This document shows, piece after piece, positions 10,115 through 19,530 of a stretch of DNA of 52,880 nucleotides. The stretch is from Candidatus Pacearchaeota archaeon (GTDB taxonomy: Archaea; Nanobdellota; Nanobdellia; Pacearchaeales; GW2011-AR1), in assembly GCA_017609885.1 (NCBI GenBank), contig JAFCDB010000013.1, positions 1-52,880 of the forward strand, given 5' to 3'. Numbering within the stretch: the stretch's first letter is position 1; every line of letters starts with the position of its first letter. The position numbers and the translations under genes were made by a program. The notes beneath the pieces were generated by a model that saw nothing but the letters and a program-made list of their open reading frames with translations, did not search any database and was not told the DNA's origin.

Positions 10115-10116
10115 AA

Positions 10117-10205
10117 ACCTTTGGACATTTTTCTCTATGCTCCCCGCCCACCCAATATTGCTCGACTTCGTCTAGCAATGTCAAATTTAAATCGAAAAAT
10201 ATCTA
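10117..10205 (-). mobile_element. degraded copy (D) of MITE family M1
   Basis: catttttctc...ccccgcccaccca.tattgctcgac...tctagcaatgt matches the core of copies A-C. Confidence 0.55.
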
Positions 10206-10235
10206 TTAATCAAAACATTTCATTAAAGTTAAGAA

Positions 10236-11120
10236 TTAAAGCGGTTCGTTAGTAAATCTCGCAAGTGTTGCAATTTGCAGCTTCTCAACAACTTCAATAT
10301 CCTCGCAATTGTTCACACTTAAAACATAACAATTTGGATTTTCCTCATCTTGATAAATCCCGCTCTCATTCCCAACTGTTAAAATAAAAACAGTATTCTT
10401 GGGCTTGTTTTCGCAGGTTACAAATTCCCTGTCATGTTCCTCTGCTGATTTTTCTGTTGTAACCGCAGTTATTAAATCAAATTTCATTTCAGTCATAAAT
10501 CTCCCAAAATTAATTAATGCAAGCGTCCCGCACTCATTAATCCCAGAATCCAAATCAATTGAAAGATAAACAGGATTATTCAGAATATAATTTATATCTC
10601 CCCCTTCGATTGGAATATTCAATTTCCGAGGGTCATTTCTAAACGGCATTTTAAATCCAATTGCCTGTCCTGTAATACTCTGCCCAGTCATAACTGTAGT
10701 GTGAATTGGAATGTTGCCGAACATTTCTTTCTGCCATGTTAATCCAATATATTCGTAGGTTTTTGATTCTGCTCCAAACCATGCAAAAAAGAAAATTCCA
10801 ATAACAAAAATAGCCATCACAGCAATAATCCATTTTAATTGACTATCTTGTTTTTCAGAAATTTTTTCTTTTGGTTTTTCCTGAGTTTCTTTTTTGTTTT
10901 CGTCTTTTTCTAAATTATCATCTAATTCTTCATTTTTTTCCTCTTTCTTATTTTCTTCTTTTTCTTCATGCTCTTTTTCTTTAGGTTCCTTTTCTTTTTT
11001 ACTTTCATCTTCTCCTTCAGTTTCCACCTTGCTTTCACTACTTTCATCAAATGGCTCGCTTTTTTCAGATTCGTTTTTTATTTCTTTTTTCTCTTCTTTA
11101 TTTTCTTCTTCTTCTTCCAT
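10236..11120 (-). CDS. membrane protein with extended Glu/Lys-rich cytoplasmic N-terminus
   Basis: E/K-rich first ~95 aa, one TM, extracytoplasmic Cys-containing domain; related to 11122..11712. Confidence 0.65.
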   Translation of the reverse strand: MEEEEENKEEKKEIKNESEKSEPFDESSESKVETEGEDESKKEKEPKEKEHEEKEENKKEEKNEELDDNLEKDENKKETQEKPKEKISEKQDSQLKWIIAVMAIFVIGIFFFAWFGAESKTYEYIGLTWQKEMFGNIPIHTTVMTGQSITGQAIGFKMPFRNDPRKLNIPIEGGDINYILNNPVYLSIDLDSGINECGTLALINFGRFMTEMKFDLITAVTTEKSAEEHDREFVTCENKPKNTVFILTVGNESGIYQDEENPNCYVLSVNNCEDIEVVEKLQIATLARFTNEPL

Positions 11121-11121
11121 C

Positions 11122-11712
11122 TTAATTTTGAATCTCCAGAACTTTAAAAATTATTCTATCAACAGCTCTGCTCTGCTCTTTGTCTTCTGCATTAATAAAG
11201 ACACAATTCTGCTCTTTATAAATTTTTATACTCTCTGAAACATTGTTTTCATTAAAAACAATTACATTGCTTGAGCAATTTTTTATAACAAATTCTCCTC
11301 GGCACTTTTTGTTTTCTAAACAAACTTCCTGCGCTCTCTCTGAAAATCTGCCAAGATTATACAAAAATTCATTCATTGCATTTTCATTTCCATAAACATA
11401 ATACAGCGGTTTGTTGTAAAAATAACTTCTGCTAAATATAAAATCCATAGAAATATTTTCAGTTTCCAGCGGATTGTATCTTGTTGTAAATGTCTCACCA
11501 TCAATCTCAACTTTCCAATATCCATTTTGATTTCTCACAAATTCAAATCCTTGATATTCTATTTTATCTGGATTGTTTCCTCCTCCGCCTCGATTAAAAA
11601 GTGAAAATCCGAGGGGACTCAAAACCATTAGTGCAATAAGCACGCCCCCAACCACCCACGCCTTAATATTCTGTCTTTTTTCAATATCTTCCTTAGATTT
11701 AATCTTCCTCAT
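11122..11712 (-). CDS. single-TM protein, likely paralogue of 10236..11120
   Basis: Shared features: N(L/F)GRF and C-terminal NC(V/Y)... Confidence 0.65.
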   Translation of the reverse strand: MRKIKSKEDIEKRQNIKAWVVGGVLIALMVLSPLGFSLFNRGGGGNNPDKIEYQGFEFVRNQNGYWKVEIDGETFTTRYNPLETENISMDFIFSRSYFYNKPLYYVYGNENAMNEFLYNLGRFSERAQEVCLENKKCRGEFVIKNCSSNVIVFNENNVSESIKIYKEQNCVFINAEDKEQSRAVDRIIFKVLEIQN

Positions 11713-11795
11713 AAACTAACAACTAAAAATTTGTTTTTAAAACTTTCCAAATAGAAGGGAAAAAATAAAGAAAAAGAAAAAAATAAAAAATAAAA

Positions 11796-14174
11796 TTATG
11801 CTACCACTGCTGCATCACTTGCTGTAGTTCCAGTATACTTAGTTCCTTCTGCAATCTCGATTGTTCCTGTAGTCAAAGCGTTTGCTGCATTTGTTGTATC
11901 AATTGCATTATATCCTGCAACCAAAGTCGCAACTTTTGAAGCGTAAGGTGACTTGAATGTCTCAATTAGATATTCGCCCGCACCTACACCTGTCTTAGTT
12001 TGGAATTCAGCTTCACATAAACTGCCTCCAAGAAGTTCAGCTGCAACTGTGTTAATACAACTTCCACCAACAACAATCATGTTTTTACCTACTCCAGAAG
12101 CTTCTGCATCTGTTATCGGAACGATGTTTCCACTACCTTCTCCAAAACTTGTGTCTGGTGATGCAAGGTGTAACTTACCTTCAGCCTCGCCTCCATGGTA
12201 TTTAAGTGTAACCTTATACTGGTCACCGCTTTTATCCCACAAAATCTCTGTTGCAAGTGCTGAATATGCAAATGATCTGAAAACATCTGTAGATTGTATT
12301 TCTTCAAGTGTTGCATCTTCTCCAACAATATCTGTAACAGATACTTGAGGTGTTGATGCAGAATTAAATCCTAATGTCAGATTAATACTATTTCCAGCAC
12401 CAATGGCTCCATCTTTGTCTTCTTCTTGGAAAACAAGATTAAATGTATTTGTTGCATTTCCAGTATCAACATAATCTGTGCTTATTACTCCAATTTGCCC
12501 ATTCTGTCCATCAGCGCCAAGAAAATCAGATGTATTAAGATAGGGTAGATAAACTCTCATGCCCTCTTTTGAATAAAGCTGATAGAAGTTAACATTAGTT
12601 CCTGAAGTAATGTTTAAAGTTTCTTGATTTGTTGCAATTCCATCAAGAACAATTTCTACATTTCCAATAGTGATGGTGTCATCATCTTTTGCTTTTGATT
12701 GAATAGTAACCCATTCTCCATCTTTTTTATACTGAACATTAGTATAATTAATACTACTAGTTGTTGTAAATCCATTTACTCTCATTAAATAAGATTCAGC
12801 ATCATTACCATCATTAAATGAAGCTACAAAATAATCATGGATATTTCCATCAAAATCAATTGTTGAATTAATACTACTTAACAACATATTATCTTCGTCT
12901 TTACCTGTTGAATTGTACACCGAAGTATTTGCTGCATAAAGAATGGAGATATCTTCAACACTATCTTTTAGTGGAAAATTATCTAATTGGATGTATGAAT
13001 CAGATCCTGCAATAATCTTGATTTCTTCTTCTACTGGATATTCCATTCCTGTAAAAGCTAACTTAACAGCCTCAAATCCAGGCATTACAGGTGAACTATC
13101 AGGAGCAATAAATAAATCATCATTTGCCTTCCAATTAATCACAAGTTTATCAAGTTTTGATGCACTAGTGTAAAAATTCACTTTTAAATTGTTAATTGAT
13201 TCATCATTTATTTCAATATTCGAGTTATTTACTAATTTAAGTTTACCTGAACCAATAGCAAATTCTGCAGTTTTAATACCTCCAGCATAATCATTAACAT
13301 TCACTTCTTTAACTCCTATATAGGCTTCCTTATCAGTACCACTACATATCTTTTGAGTTTTAGTTGCAGCCAATAATCCTGTAGGACTATCTTGACAATC
13401 AACAGTTAATTTAACACCACTACTACCAATAAATGAAAAACCAACAGTATATACTTTTCCATTAACAGTTAAAGTAGTTGTTTCTCCATCATTTAATGAT
13501 GTACTATCTGCAGCATCAAGTAATTCCATTGTTTGACTAGAATTTGTTGCACTCAAAATATAATACTCTTTGCCTAAAAGTGGTAGAGTAGCAGTTGCTA
13601 AATCAGCCCATTCAGGATCAGTACTAAATTCTAAGGAGTAATTTAATATGTAATCATTGTTGGAAATTTTAACTCCTACTGTAGGTTCATCTTCTTTGTA
13701 ATCACCACTTTCAAACATTGTAACATTTAAATTTGCCATATCTATTTTTTGACTATACTCAAATTCATCGTGGTCATCATCTTCAAATTTACCATCTGCT
13801 AAAAGTGTTGGAAGTCCATTTCCAGGACTGGTGTCTGTAACCGAAGTAGCTACAACATCCCATAAACTTTTTCCTAATTGGAATTTAGTAGATGATTTTT
13901 CAAACAAAACACTATCGCCTCCTGTTGGGGGGGCTGTTGTTGTAACTACACTACCTGCAAGTCCTGTTGCTAAATTGCTACTAATATCTATTGCTGCTAA
14001 CATATCTGAGTTCGCTGCTACAGAACCTACAACAATTGCCACATCAGATGCTCCTCCGTCTACAAACGGAGCAGGATAAGTTGCAGCTGTTGCAGCTGCT
14101 GCAAATCCCATTGTTGAACCTAGCATAACTGCGCTAGCTAAAACAGAAGTCATTTTTTTAAAATCAAATTTCAT
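11796..14174 (-). CDS. S-layer protein
   Basis: Signal peptide followed by YPAPFVDGGASDVAIVVGSVAANSDMLAAIDIS, typical of archaeal S-layer N-termini; GGAGGT upstream. Confidence 0.82.
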   Translation of the reverse strand: MKFDFKKMTSVLASAVMLGSTMGFAAAATAATYPAPFVDGGASDVAIVVGSVAANSDMLAAIDISSNLATGLAGSVVTTTAPPTGGDSVLFEKSSTKFQLGKSLWDVVATSVTDTSPGNGLPTLLADGKFEDDDHDEFEYSQKIDMANLNVTMFESGDYKEDEPTVGVKISNNDYILNYSLEFSTDPEWADLATATLPLLGKEYYILSATNSSQTMELLDAADSTSLNDGETTTLTVNGKVYTVGFSFIGSSGVKLTVDCQDSPTGLLAATKTQKICSGTDKEAYIGVKEVNVNDYAGGIKTAEFAIGSGKLKLVNNSNIEINDESINNLKVNFYTSASKLDKLVINWKANDDLFIAPDSSPVMPGFEAVKLAFTGMEYPVEEEIKIIAGSDSYIQLDNFPLKDSVEDISILYAANTSVYNSTGKDEDNMLLSSINSTIDFDGNIHDYFVASFNDGNDAESYLMRVNGFTTTSSINYTNVQYKKDGEWVTIQSKAKDDDTITIGNVEIVLDGIATNQETLNITSGTNVNFYQLYSKEGMRVYLPYLNTSDFLGADGQNGQIGVISTDYVDTGNATNTFNLVFQEEDKDGAIGAGNSINLTLGFNSASTPQVSVTDIVGEDATLEEIQSTDVFRSFAYSALATEILWDKSGDQYKVTLKYHGGEAEGKLHLASPDTSFGEGSGNIVPITDAEASGVGKNMIVVGGSCINTVAAELLGGSLCEAEFQTKTGVGAGEYLIETFKSPYASKVATLVAGYNAIDTTNAANALTTGTIEIAEGTKYTGTTASDAAVVA

Positions 14175-14556
14175 ATTTTTTACCTCCTTTCAATTGTATT
14201 TTACTTATCGACTTAACGGCGTGTCAAAAATTGACATTCACATCTCTGTCGTCGGCAAACTTTTCAATAATTTATATAATTTTAAGTCCTTTATAAATTT
14301 TTTGCTTTAATTTTTAAAATTTACTTTGAAATTGTGATTTCTTTTATAAAACTTGTGTTATCACTAAAAATATAGACACATTATTGAAATTGAAAATAGA
14401 AAGGTTTATTAAGGTATATGGCTTTTAGTTACATATATGTTTTATTCAAACATATAACTTAAAAGTATATGTTAAATACATATGGCAAAAAAACCATATA
14501 TCGTTTACCGACGATAAAAAACTTTAAGAGAAAATGAAAAAAAGAAACTTTCCAAC

Positions 14557-14688
14557 ATATAAATTGCAGGAACAATTTACATAATCAAATGAGGGAACAT
14601 TTTCAGATATAAATTGCAGGAACAATTTACATAATCAAATGAGGGAACATTTTCAGATATAAATTGCAGGAACAATTTACATAATGGC
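14557..14688 (+). promoter_or_regulatory. 50-bp tandem repeat (about 2.6 copies) carrying a TATA-like box and an AAATTG-N6-CAATTT inverted repeat
   Basis: atataaattgcaggaacaatttacata at 14557, 14607 and 14657, ending at the ATG of 14684. Confidence 0.75.
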
Positions 14689-15037
14689 AGAAAAAACAAG
14701 AATAATTGATATTTATGAAAAAGGCGGAACTTTTGCATCTGTCTTTAGAAGATTTAAAGGAGAGAAAAAAGATTACAATTATTCTGACCTTTCTTTGCTT
14801 AGACAAATCTTCAGTAATGAAAAAGCCCGGCTATTGAATGTAATAAAAATGAAAAAACCAGCATCTCTTTACAGTTTGGCGAAATTTCTTGGAAAAGATT
14901 TTAAGACAGTAAGACAAGATGTGCTTTTATTAAAAAAATTCGGATTTATAGATTTAATTCAGGAAAAACACGGAAACAGAATAACCCATAAACCAGTTTT
15001 AACAGCAACAATAGTAAACATAATTATAAGAATTTAG
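14684..15037 (+). CDS. HTH transcriptional regulator, HVO_A0114-like
   Basis: KPASLYSLAKFLGKDFKTVRQDVLLLKKFGFIDLIQE winged HTH. Confidence 0.7.
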   Translation: MAEKTRIIDIYEKGGTFASVFRRFKGEKKDYNYSDLSLLRQIFSNEKARLLNVIKMKKPASLYSLAKFLGKDFKTVRQDVLLLKKFGFIDLIQEKHGNRITHKPVLTATIVNIIIRI

Positions 15038-15537
15038 TTTTGACAAACTTCAAACCGCATGATTATCTCTTGTCTATCTGCTGCTCTAAACTCTTTTTCA
15101 TTGTAAATCCTTGCACCTGAACAATCTCCAACTCCTTCCTGAACAGGACTAATCAACTCTACATTTTCATCATAATAAATTTCTAATTTATAATATTGTG
15201 TTCTTGAGTTCTCGCCAACAACATAAGTGCTGCTTTCTAAAATCTCCTCCAAAGTTTCTTCAAGCACCTCACAAACTAATTCTCCATTAGCACACTGTTC
15301 ATTATCATAGCATTTTACAACTAAATCCCCGATTGTCTGAAATTTCGTTTCAGGAATTTCACAATCTGTAGTAAAATAACTAACTGCAGATAAAAAACTA
15401 TTCAACTCCTCATTTATTTCTATGGAATCTGTATTTGATTTTCTCAATGAAATTCCAAGGAAAATCACCGCAATTACTGCAACTATTACAACAATCAGCA
15501 CAAATCCCACAATTTCTTCCTGCGCTTTTTTCCTCAT
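15034..15537 (-). CDS. pilin-like protein 4 of cluster
   Basis: MRKKAQEEIVGFVLIVVIVAVIAVIFLG N-terminal helix. Confidence 0.6.
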   Translation of the reverse strand: MRKKAQEEIVGFVLIVVIVAVIAVIFLGISLRKSNTDSIEINEELNSFLSAVSYFTTDCEIPETKFQTIGDLVVKCYDNEQCANGELVCEVLEETLEEILESSTYVVGENSRTQYYKLEIYYDENVELISPVQEGVGDCSGARIYNEKEFRAADRQEIIMRFEVCQN

Positions 15538-16040
15538 TCTAATTCCTCCTCAACTTCAATCATCAAAAATCCAATTTCACATCTGTCATAACTTTCTCCT
15601 GAAACACTATCTTTTCTGCACAAAGCAACATAAGAACCGATCGGTGCATTGCTCTTTTTCGTAAACAATTTTATAACATTGCAATTTGGATAATTTCCTT
15701 CATTACATTCAACTTCGTTGTTCACAGGGTAAAGTTTCTTCACAATAATTCCTTTAACACCCCAAAACCCCTTATATTCTCTTGCATTTTTCAAAACCAT
15801 CAACTTATCCATATCAATTCCTCTTGGAATCCCTTCAAAATTAAATTCTGGCGTAGAAGCAATTTTTGTAACAAGTCCCACTGCCTTTTCCCTCCTAAGC
15901 TCCAAAACATCGTTCTGTAAATTAAATGTCTTGACAGAAACATAAAACAAAAAAACAAGAATGAAAAAAACTGTCACTGCAACTAGCATAAACGCCATCT
16001 GCTGGATTTTCAGTTGTCCTTTATTTAAAACAATCGACAT
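15534..16040 (-). CDS. pilin-like protein 3 of cluster
   Basis: NKGQLKIQQMAFMLVAVTVFFILVFLF; overlaps neighbours. Confidence 0.6.
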   Translation of the reverse strand: MSIVLNKGQLKIQQMAFMLVAVTVFFILVFLFYVSVKTFNLQNDVLELRREKAVGLVTKIASTPEFNFEGIPRGIDMDKLMVLKNAREYKGFWGVKGIIVKKLYPVNNEVECNEGNYPNCNVIKLFTKKSNAPIGSYVALCRKDSVSGESYDRCEIGFLMIEVEEELE

Positions 16041-16996
16041 TCTGCACCTCTATTTATTTCATTAATTTCTTCTGCTTTTATTTTGATAAGATTCAAATTT
16101 TCTAACTCATTAAAATTTTCTGCCATTTCCATCAAAGAAGAAATATCTCCTGCCAATCCTGTTCCACATCCTTTAATAGAAACAAATCTTGCTTTTTCAA
16201 GATAAATCTCACTCAAATGCTTTAATCTCATCATCAACCTTTCAACACCGCACTGGTAATTTCCCGGTGAACTGAAAATCGCAGCATACATTAAATTATC
16301 AATAAAATACAATTCCTCGTCATTTTTCAAAACAAAACCCCTTTCATAACCCTCGCAACTAATTCCTTGGCAAGCACTTTGAACAACAATATCACAATTT
16401 CCGTGAGCAAAACAAACACTTACACTATCTCTCGCACACTCAGAAACATCGTCTGTAATGTTCATATTTGAACCATCTTCATAAGATAAATCCTCGACAA
16501 AATCTGCTATATCGTCAGGAGGAGAAACAAAGCAATATTGTTTTGTGTGCATTATGACAATGTCTGCAGTTTTGTAAGGCATCTTAAATGGCATAATTAA
16601 ATAATAAAGTTTTTCCCCTTGGATTTGGTCCTCTGCAAAAATATACTGATTTTTTGAAGCAGGAATTTCCCCTCCCAAATCACTCCAGTCTTGTCCTTGA
16701 AGCTCAATTTTTTCAGAAACCTGCAATTTATTTTCTCCAAATTTTCCAGTTAATCTGCAAGAAGTGAAAATTTTTGTTTCTTTTGCAAGTTCAATATTGT
16801 TAATTTTTGCTTCTTCTGTAGCTGTTTGCAGAGGGTCGAGGAGATTTGAAAGTGCCTGCGCAGTTTTTGTATTTATTTCATAAGTTCCTGTATTTATTAA
16901 TCCAATTGCAAAAAAAATCGCAATAAACAAAATAACAGCTCCTGCAACAATTGCAAAAATCCACGCAAAACTCATCTGAAAACCTTTCTTATCCAT
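16025..16996 (-). CDS. pilin-like protein 2 of cluster
   Basis: MDKKGFQMSFAWIFAIVAGAVILFIAIFF; Cys-containing ectodomain. Confidence 0.6.
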   Translation of the reverse strand: MDKKGFQMSFAWIFAIVAGAVILFIAIFFAIGLINTGTYEINTKTAQALSNLLDPLQTATEEAKINNIELAKETKIFTSCRLTGKFGENKLQVSEKIELQGQDWSDLGGEIPASKNQYIFAEDQIQGEKLYYLIMPFKMPYKTADIVIMHTKQYCFVSPPDDIADFVEDLSYEDGSNMNITDDVSECARDSVSVCFAHGNCDIVVQSACQGISCEGYERGFVLKNDEELYFIDNLMYAAIFSSPGNYQCGVERLMMRLKHLSEIYLEKARFVSIKGCGTGLAGDISSLMEMAENFNELENLNLIKIKAEEINEINRGAECRLF

Positions 16997-16997
16997 T

Positions 16998-17492
16998 TTA
17001 TGCTCTTGAAATTGTCACAAGCTCATCTCTAATGTCTTTTTTAATTTCAATTGAAAATCCTCCCTCTTTATTTTCAATACAATAAGGATTTTCTGGGAGG
17101 TTTAAATTTATGTGTTCTATTTCTGCAGAGTCAATTTCTGCAAATCTCCGAGGGTAAAAATAAAAATTGTCCCTATAATCAACATTATTTGCTATATCTT
17201 CATATTGCTCTTTGTATTTTCCTTTTTGTTCTTGGATTGCGTTGTAAAAACAGATGTGAGTTATCTCACTTCCCCTTAGATTAAAATTAACTACTCTTTC
17301 CTCACCGCCTGATGATTTCCAAACTCTTTCTATTTCAAAATCTAAATCATTAATAAATGCGCCAGTCTCAACATTGTCTCTAATTCCAAGAAAAACATTA
17401 ATAACATAAAACGCCACCGTAATGAAAACTATAATTAAGATAATTGAAAAAATCATCCCAAATGAAAGTTGAAACTGCCCCCTTTTTTTCAT
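16998..17492 (-). CDS. pilin-like protein 1 of cluster
   Basis: MKKRGQFQLSFGMIFSIILIIVFITVAFYV. Confidence 0.6.
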   Translation of the reverse strand: MKKRGQFQLSFGMIFSIILIIVFITVAFYVINVFLGIRDNVETGAFINDLDFEIERVWKSSGGEERVVNFNLRGSEITHICFYNAIQEQKGKYKEQYEDIANNVDYRDNFYFYPRRFAEIDSAEIEHINLNLPENPYCIENKEGGFSIEIKKDIRDELVTISRA

Positions 17493-17553
17493 ATATGGAA
17501 ATAGTTTGAGAGGTTATTAAATGTTTTTGTTAATAGTTGAAAAGAGAAGAATA

Positions 17554-17608
17554 AAATGTTACGTTCAAACGTAACATTTATATAGTATATGTTACGTTAT
17601 ACTGTAAC
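17554..17608 (+). promoter_or_regulatory. two GTTAC...GTAAC palindromic sites around a TATA-like element
   Basis: AAATGTTACGTT-CA-AACGTAACATTT (12-bp perfect arms) then tttatatag then tatGTTACgttatactGTAACa next to the ATG at 17610. Confidence 0.7.
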
Positions 17609-17609
17609 A

Positions 17610-18902
17610 ATGGAAATTCAAAAACTAGCAGAATGGAATCCTTGGTGGGAGAGTAAAGAAATAATCAAAGATTTTTTAGGGAAGCCCAGGCCAGAATACA
17701 AATCACTTATAAATTCAACTGAAATAAAAGAAATTATTATAATTACTGGAATAAGGAGATCTGGAAAAAGCACTTTGATGTATCAAATGATTGAAAATCT
17801 GTTCAAAAAAGGAATATCCTCTAAACAGATTTTATTTATCAATTTAGAAGACAAAAAATTAACAAATGACTCACTAGAAGAGATTTACGAAGCTTACAAA
17901 CAAGAAATAAACCCCGATGAAAAAACATATATTTTTCTTGATGAAATTCATAAAAAACAGGGATGGGAATCGTGGATACGAAAAAAATATGATTTAAAAA
18001 CAAAAGACAAATTTATAATTTCAGGCTCTTGTTCATATTTGCTAAAAAAAGAATATTCTACTCTTCTTACTGGAAGAAACTTAACTTTTGAAATATTTCC
18101 TTTAGGTTTCAGAGAGTATCTTTTTTTTAAAAATATTGAAGTTAACAAAAACAGCATAAAAAAAGGATTAATACAAAATAAAACAAAATTTTTGATATTA
18201 AAAAATTTAAATGAATATCTGTATCTCGGAGGTTTTCCAGAAATAATAATAAAACAAAAAGAATATCAAATGAAAATATTAAAACAATATTTCGACGATA
18301 TTTTGTACAAAGACATAATAGATAGATATAATTTAAATCCTCAAAAATCAGAAGACCTTGCACTATTTTTAATAACAAACTTTACAAGTTTGATTTCACT
18401 AAGAAACACAAGAAATTCTTTAGATATGTCATACGATACAATTAAAAATTATCTGAGTTATTTTAAAGAAGCTTATTTATTTTTCATATTAAACAAATTT
18501 TCATATTCTTTTAAAGAGCAAAAATCAGTTGCTCCAAAAATTTATTGCATAGACAACGGATTGAGGAATGCTGTTTCATTTAAGTTTTCAAAAGATTATG
18601 GAAAACTTGCTGAAAATCTTGTTTTTGTTGAATTAAGAAGAAGAAATAAAAATATTTATTATTGGAAAGAAAAGTCAGAAGTAGATTTCGTAATTAAAAA
18701 CAGCGACCATACACTAAATGCAATAAAGGTTACATACAATGATGAGATTGACAAAAGAGAAATTCAGGGTTTGTTGAATTTTAAAAATAAATATAAAAAA
18801 TGCAGGGAATTAATATTAATAACAAAAAATTTAGAAAAAGAGGAAAAAATAGATAATAAAAAAATAAAATTTATTCCTTTGTGGAAATGGTTGCTTGAGT
18901 GA
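17610..18902 (+). CDS. AAA ATPase with DUF4143-type C-terminus
   Basis: P-loop GIRRSGKST, YIFLDEIH, C-terminal nuclease-like ENLVFVELRRR...EVDFVI; start at MEIQKLAEWNPWWES. Confidence 0.88.
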   Translation: MEIQKLAEWNPWWESKEIIKDFLGKPRPEYKSLINSTEIKEIIIITGIRRSGKSTLMYQMIENLFKKGISSKQILFINLEDKKLTNDSLEEIYEAYKQEINPDEKTYIFLDEIHKKQGWESWIRKKYDLKTKDKFIISGSCSYLLKKEYSTLLTGRNLTFEIFPLGFREYLFFKNIEVNKNSIKKGLIQNKTKFLILKNLNEYLYLGGFPEIIIKQKEYQMKILKQYFDDILYKDIIDRYNLNPQKSEDLALFLITNFTSLISLRNTRNSLDMSYDTIKNYLSYFKEAYLFFILNKFSYSFKEQKSVAPKIYCIDNGLRNAVSFKFSKDYGKLAENLVFVELRRRNKNIYYWKEKSEVDFVIKNSDHTLNAIKVTYNDEIDKREIQGLLNFKNKYKKCRELILITKNLEKEEKIDNKKIKFIPLWKWLLE

Positions 18903-18904
18903 GG

Positions 18905-19260
18905 GGAAAATTGCTCTGCTCCCAATCTCGCTCGCCCAATTAAATCCTTGTGACTCCCACTCGTGAGATTGCTCACCTTTGGCTCGGATTTTGAATTTTT
19001 CCCTCAGAGTTCGGGAAAAATTCCAGGGAAATAATCAAATTCATAAAATTCTTACTAAGATTTGTAGATTTGGTTTTCTTTAGTTTTGAATGAATGTAAT
19101 CTAAATCGTAGTGAATATTGTTCAATACATTAGCATTTTTCCCGCGGAGAATCTTTCTCGCAACCTGACTCGCCTTTCTTTCCTTGCAAATCTTTTGTAC
19201 CACTCGTCAAATTGCTCGCGAAGGTAGATTCGGAAGCAATTTCTATTTCTCTTCCCCTTC
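18905..19260 (-). repeat. dispersed repeat family R2, composite copy
   Basis: Reverse complement has aagaaaaccaaatctacaaatc, cacgagtgggagtc, gcgagcaatttgacgagtgg, ggcgagtcaggttgcgagaaagattctccgcggg. Confidence 0.65.
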
Positions 19261-19423
19261 CCAAATTTCTCCAAAAAATTCCCATCAACAGATTTTTAAA
19301 CCCTCAACATCTAATTTTTTCATGACAACTAAAATTTGGGGTTTTCCCCATCACACAGAATAAAGATTCTTCTAGTTGTGACTTTAGTAATGTTTTTATA
19401 TCTCACTTCTCTAATCTAAATAT

Positions 19424-19524
19424 GGCGGTTGTAGCTTAGTGGTTAAAGCGCACGGTTGTGGTGAGTTGTTATTAAACAAACTCGCAAATTCCGTGAGACG
19501 GGCGTTCGACTCTCCCCTTCCGCT
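19424..19524 (+). tRNA. tRNA-His (GTG) with 28-nt intron at 37/38 (19462-19489)
   Basis: D-arm GCTT-AGTGGTTA-AAGC; anticodon stem CACGG/CCGTG; exact bulge-helix-bulge; encoded G-1; mismatches 5-68, 6-67 and 52-62. Confidence 0.85.
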
Positions 19525-19530
19525 TTTGAA

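Noticed and set aside
10117-10205. Target duplication for degraded MITE copy D
   Set aside because: Ends are too eroded to define termini; no convincing direct repeat.
10894-11238. Ser/Phe-rich plus-strand ORF MFSSFSKLSSNSSFFSS...
   Set aside because: Antisense of the Glu/Lys-rich N-terminus of 10236..11120; composition artefact.
14557-14688. Possible CRISPR array
   Set aside because: Units are directly tandem 50-bp repeats without unique spacers and there are no cas genes; a promoter/operator duplication fits better.
18973-19203. 76-aa minus-strand ORF MVQKICKERKASQVARK...
   Set aside because: Lies wholly in repeat R2; no evidence for a free-standing protein, although the coding-like pattern is noted.
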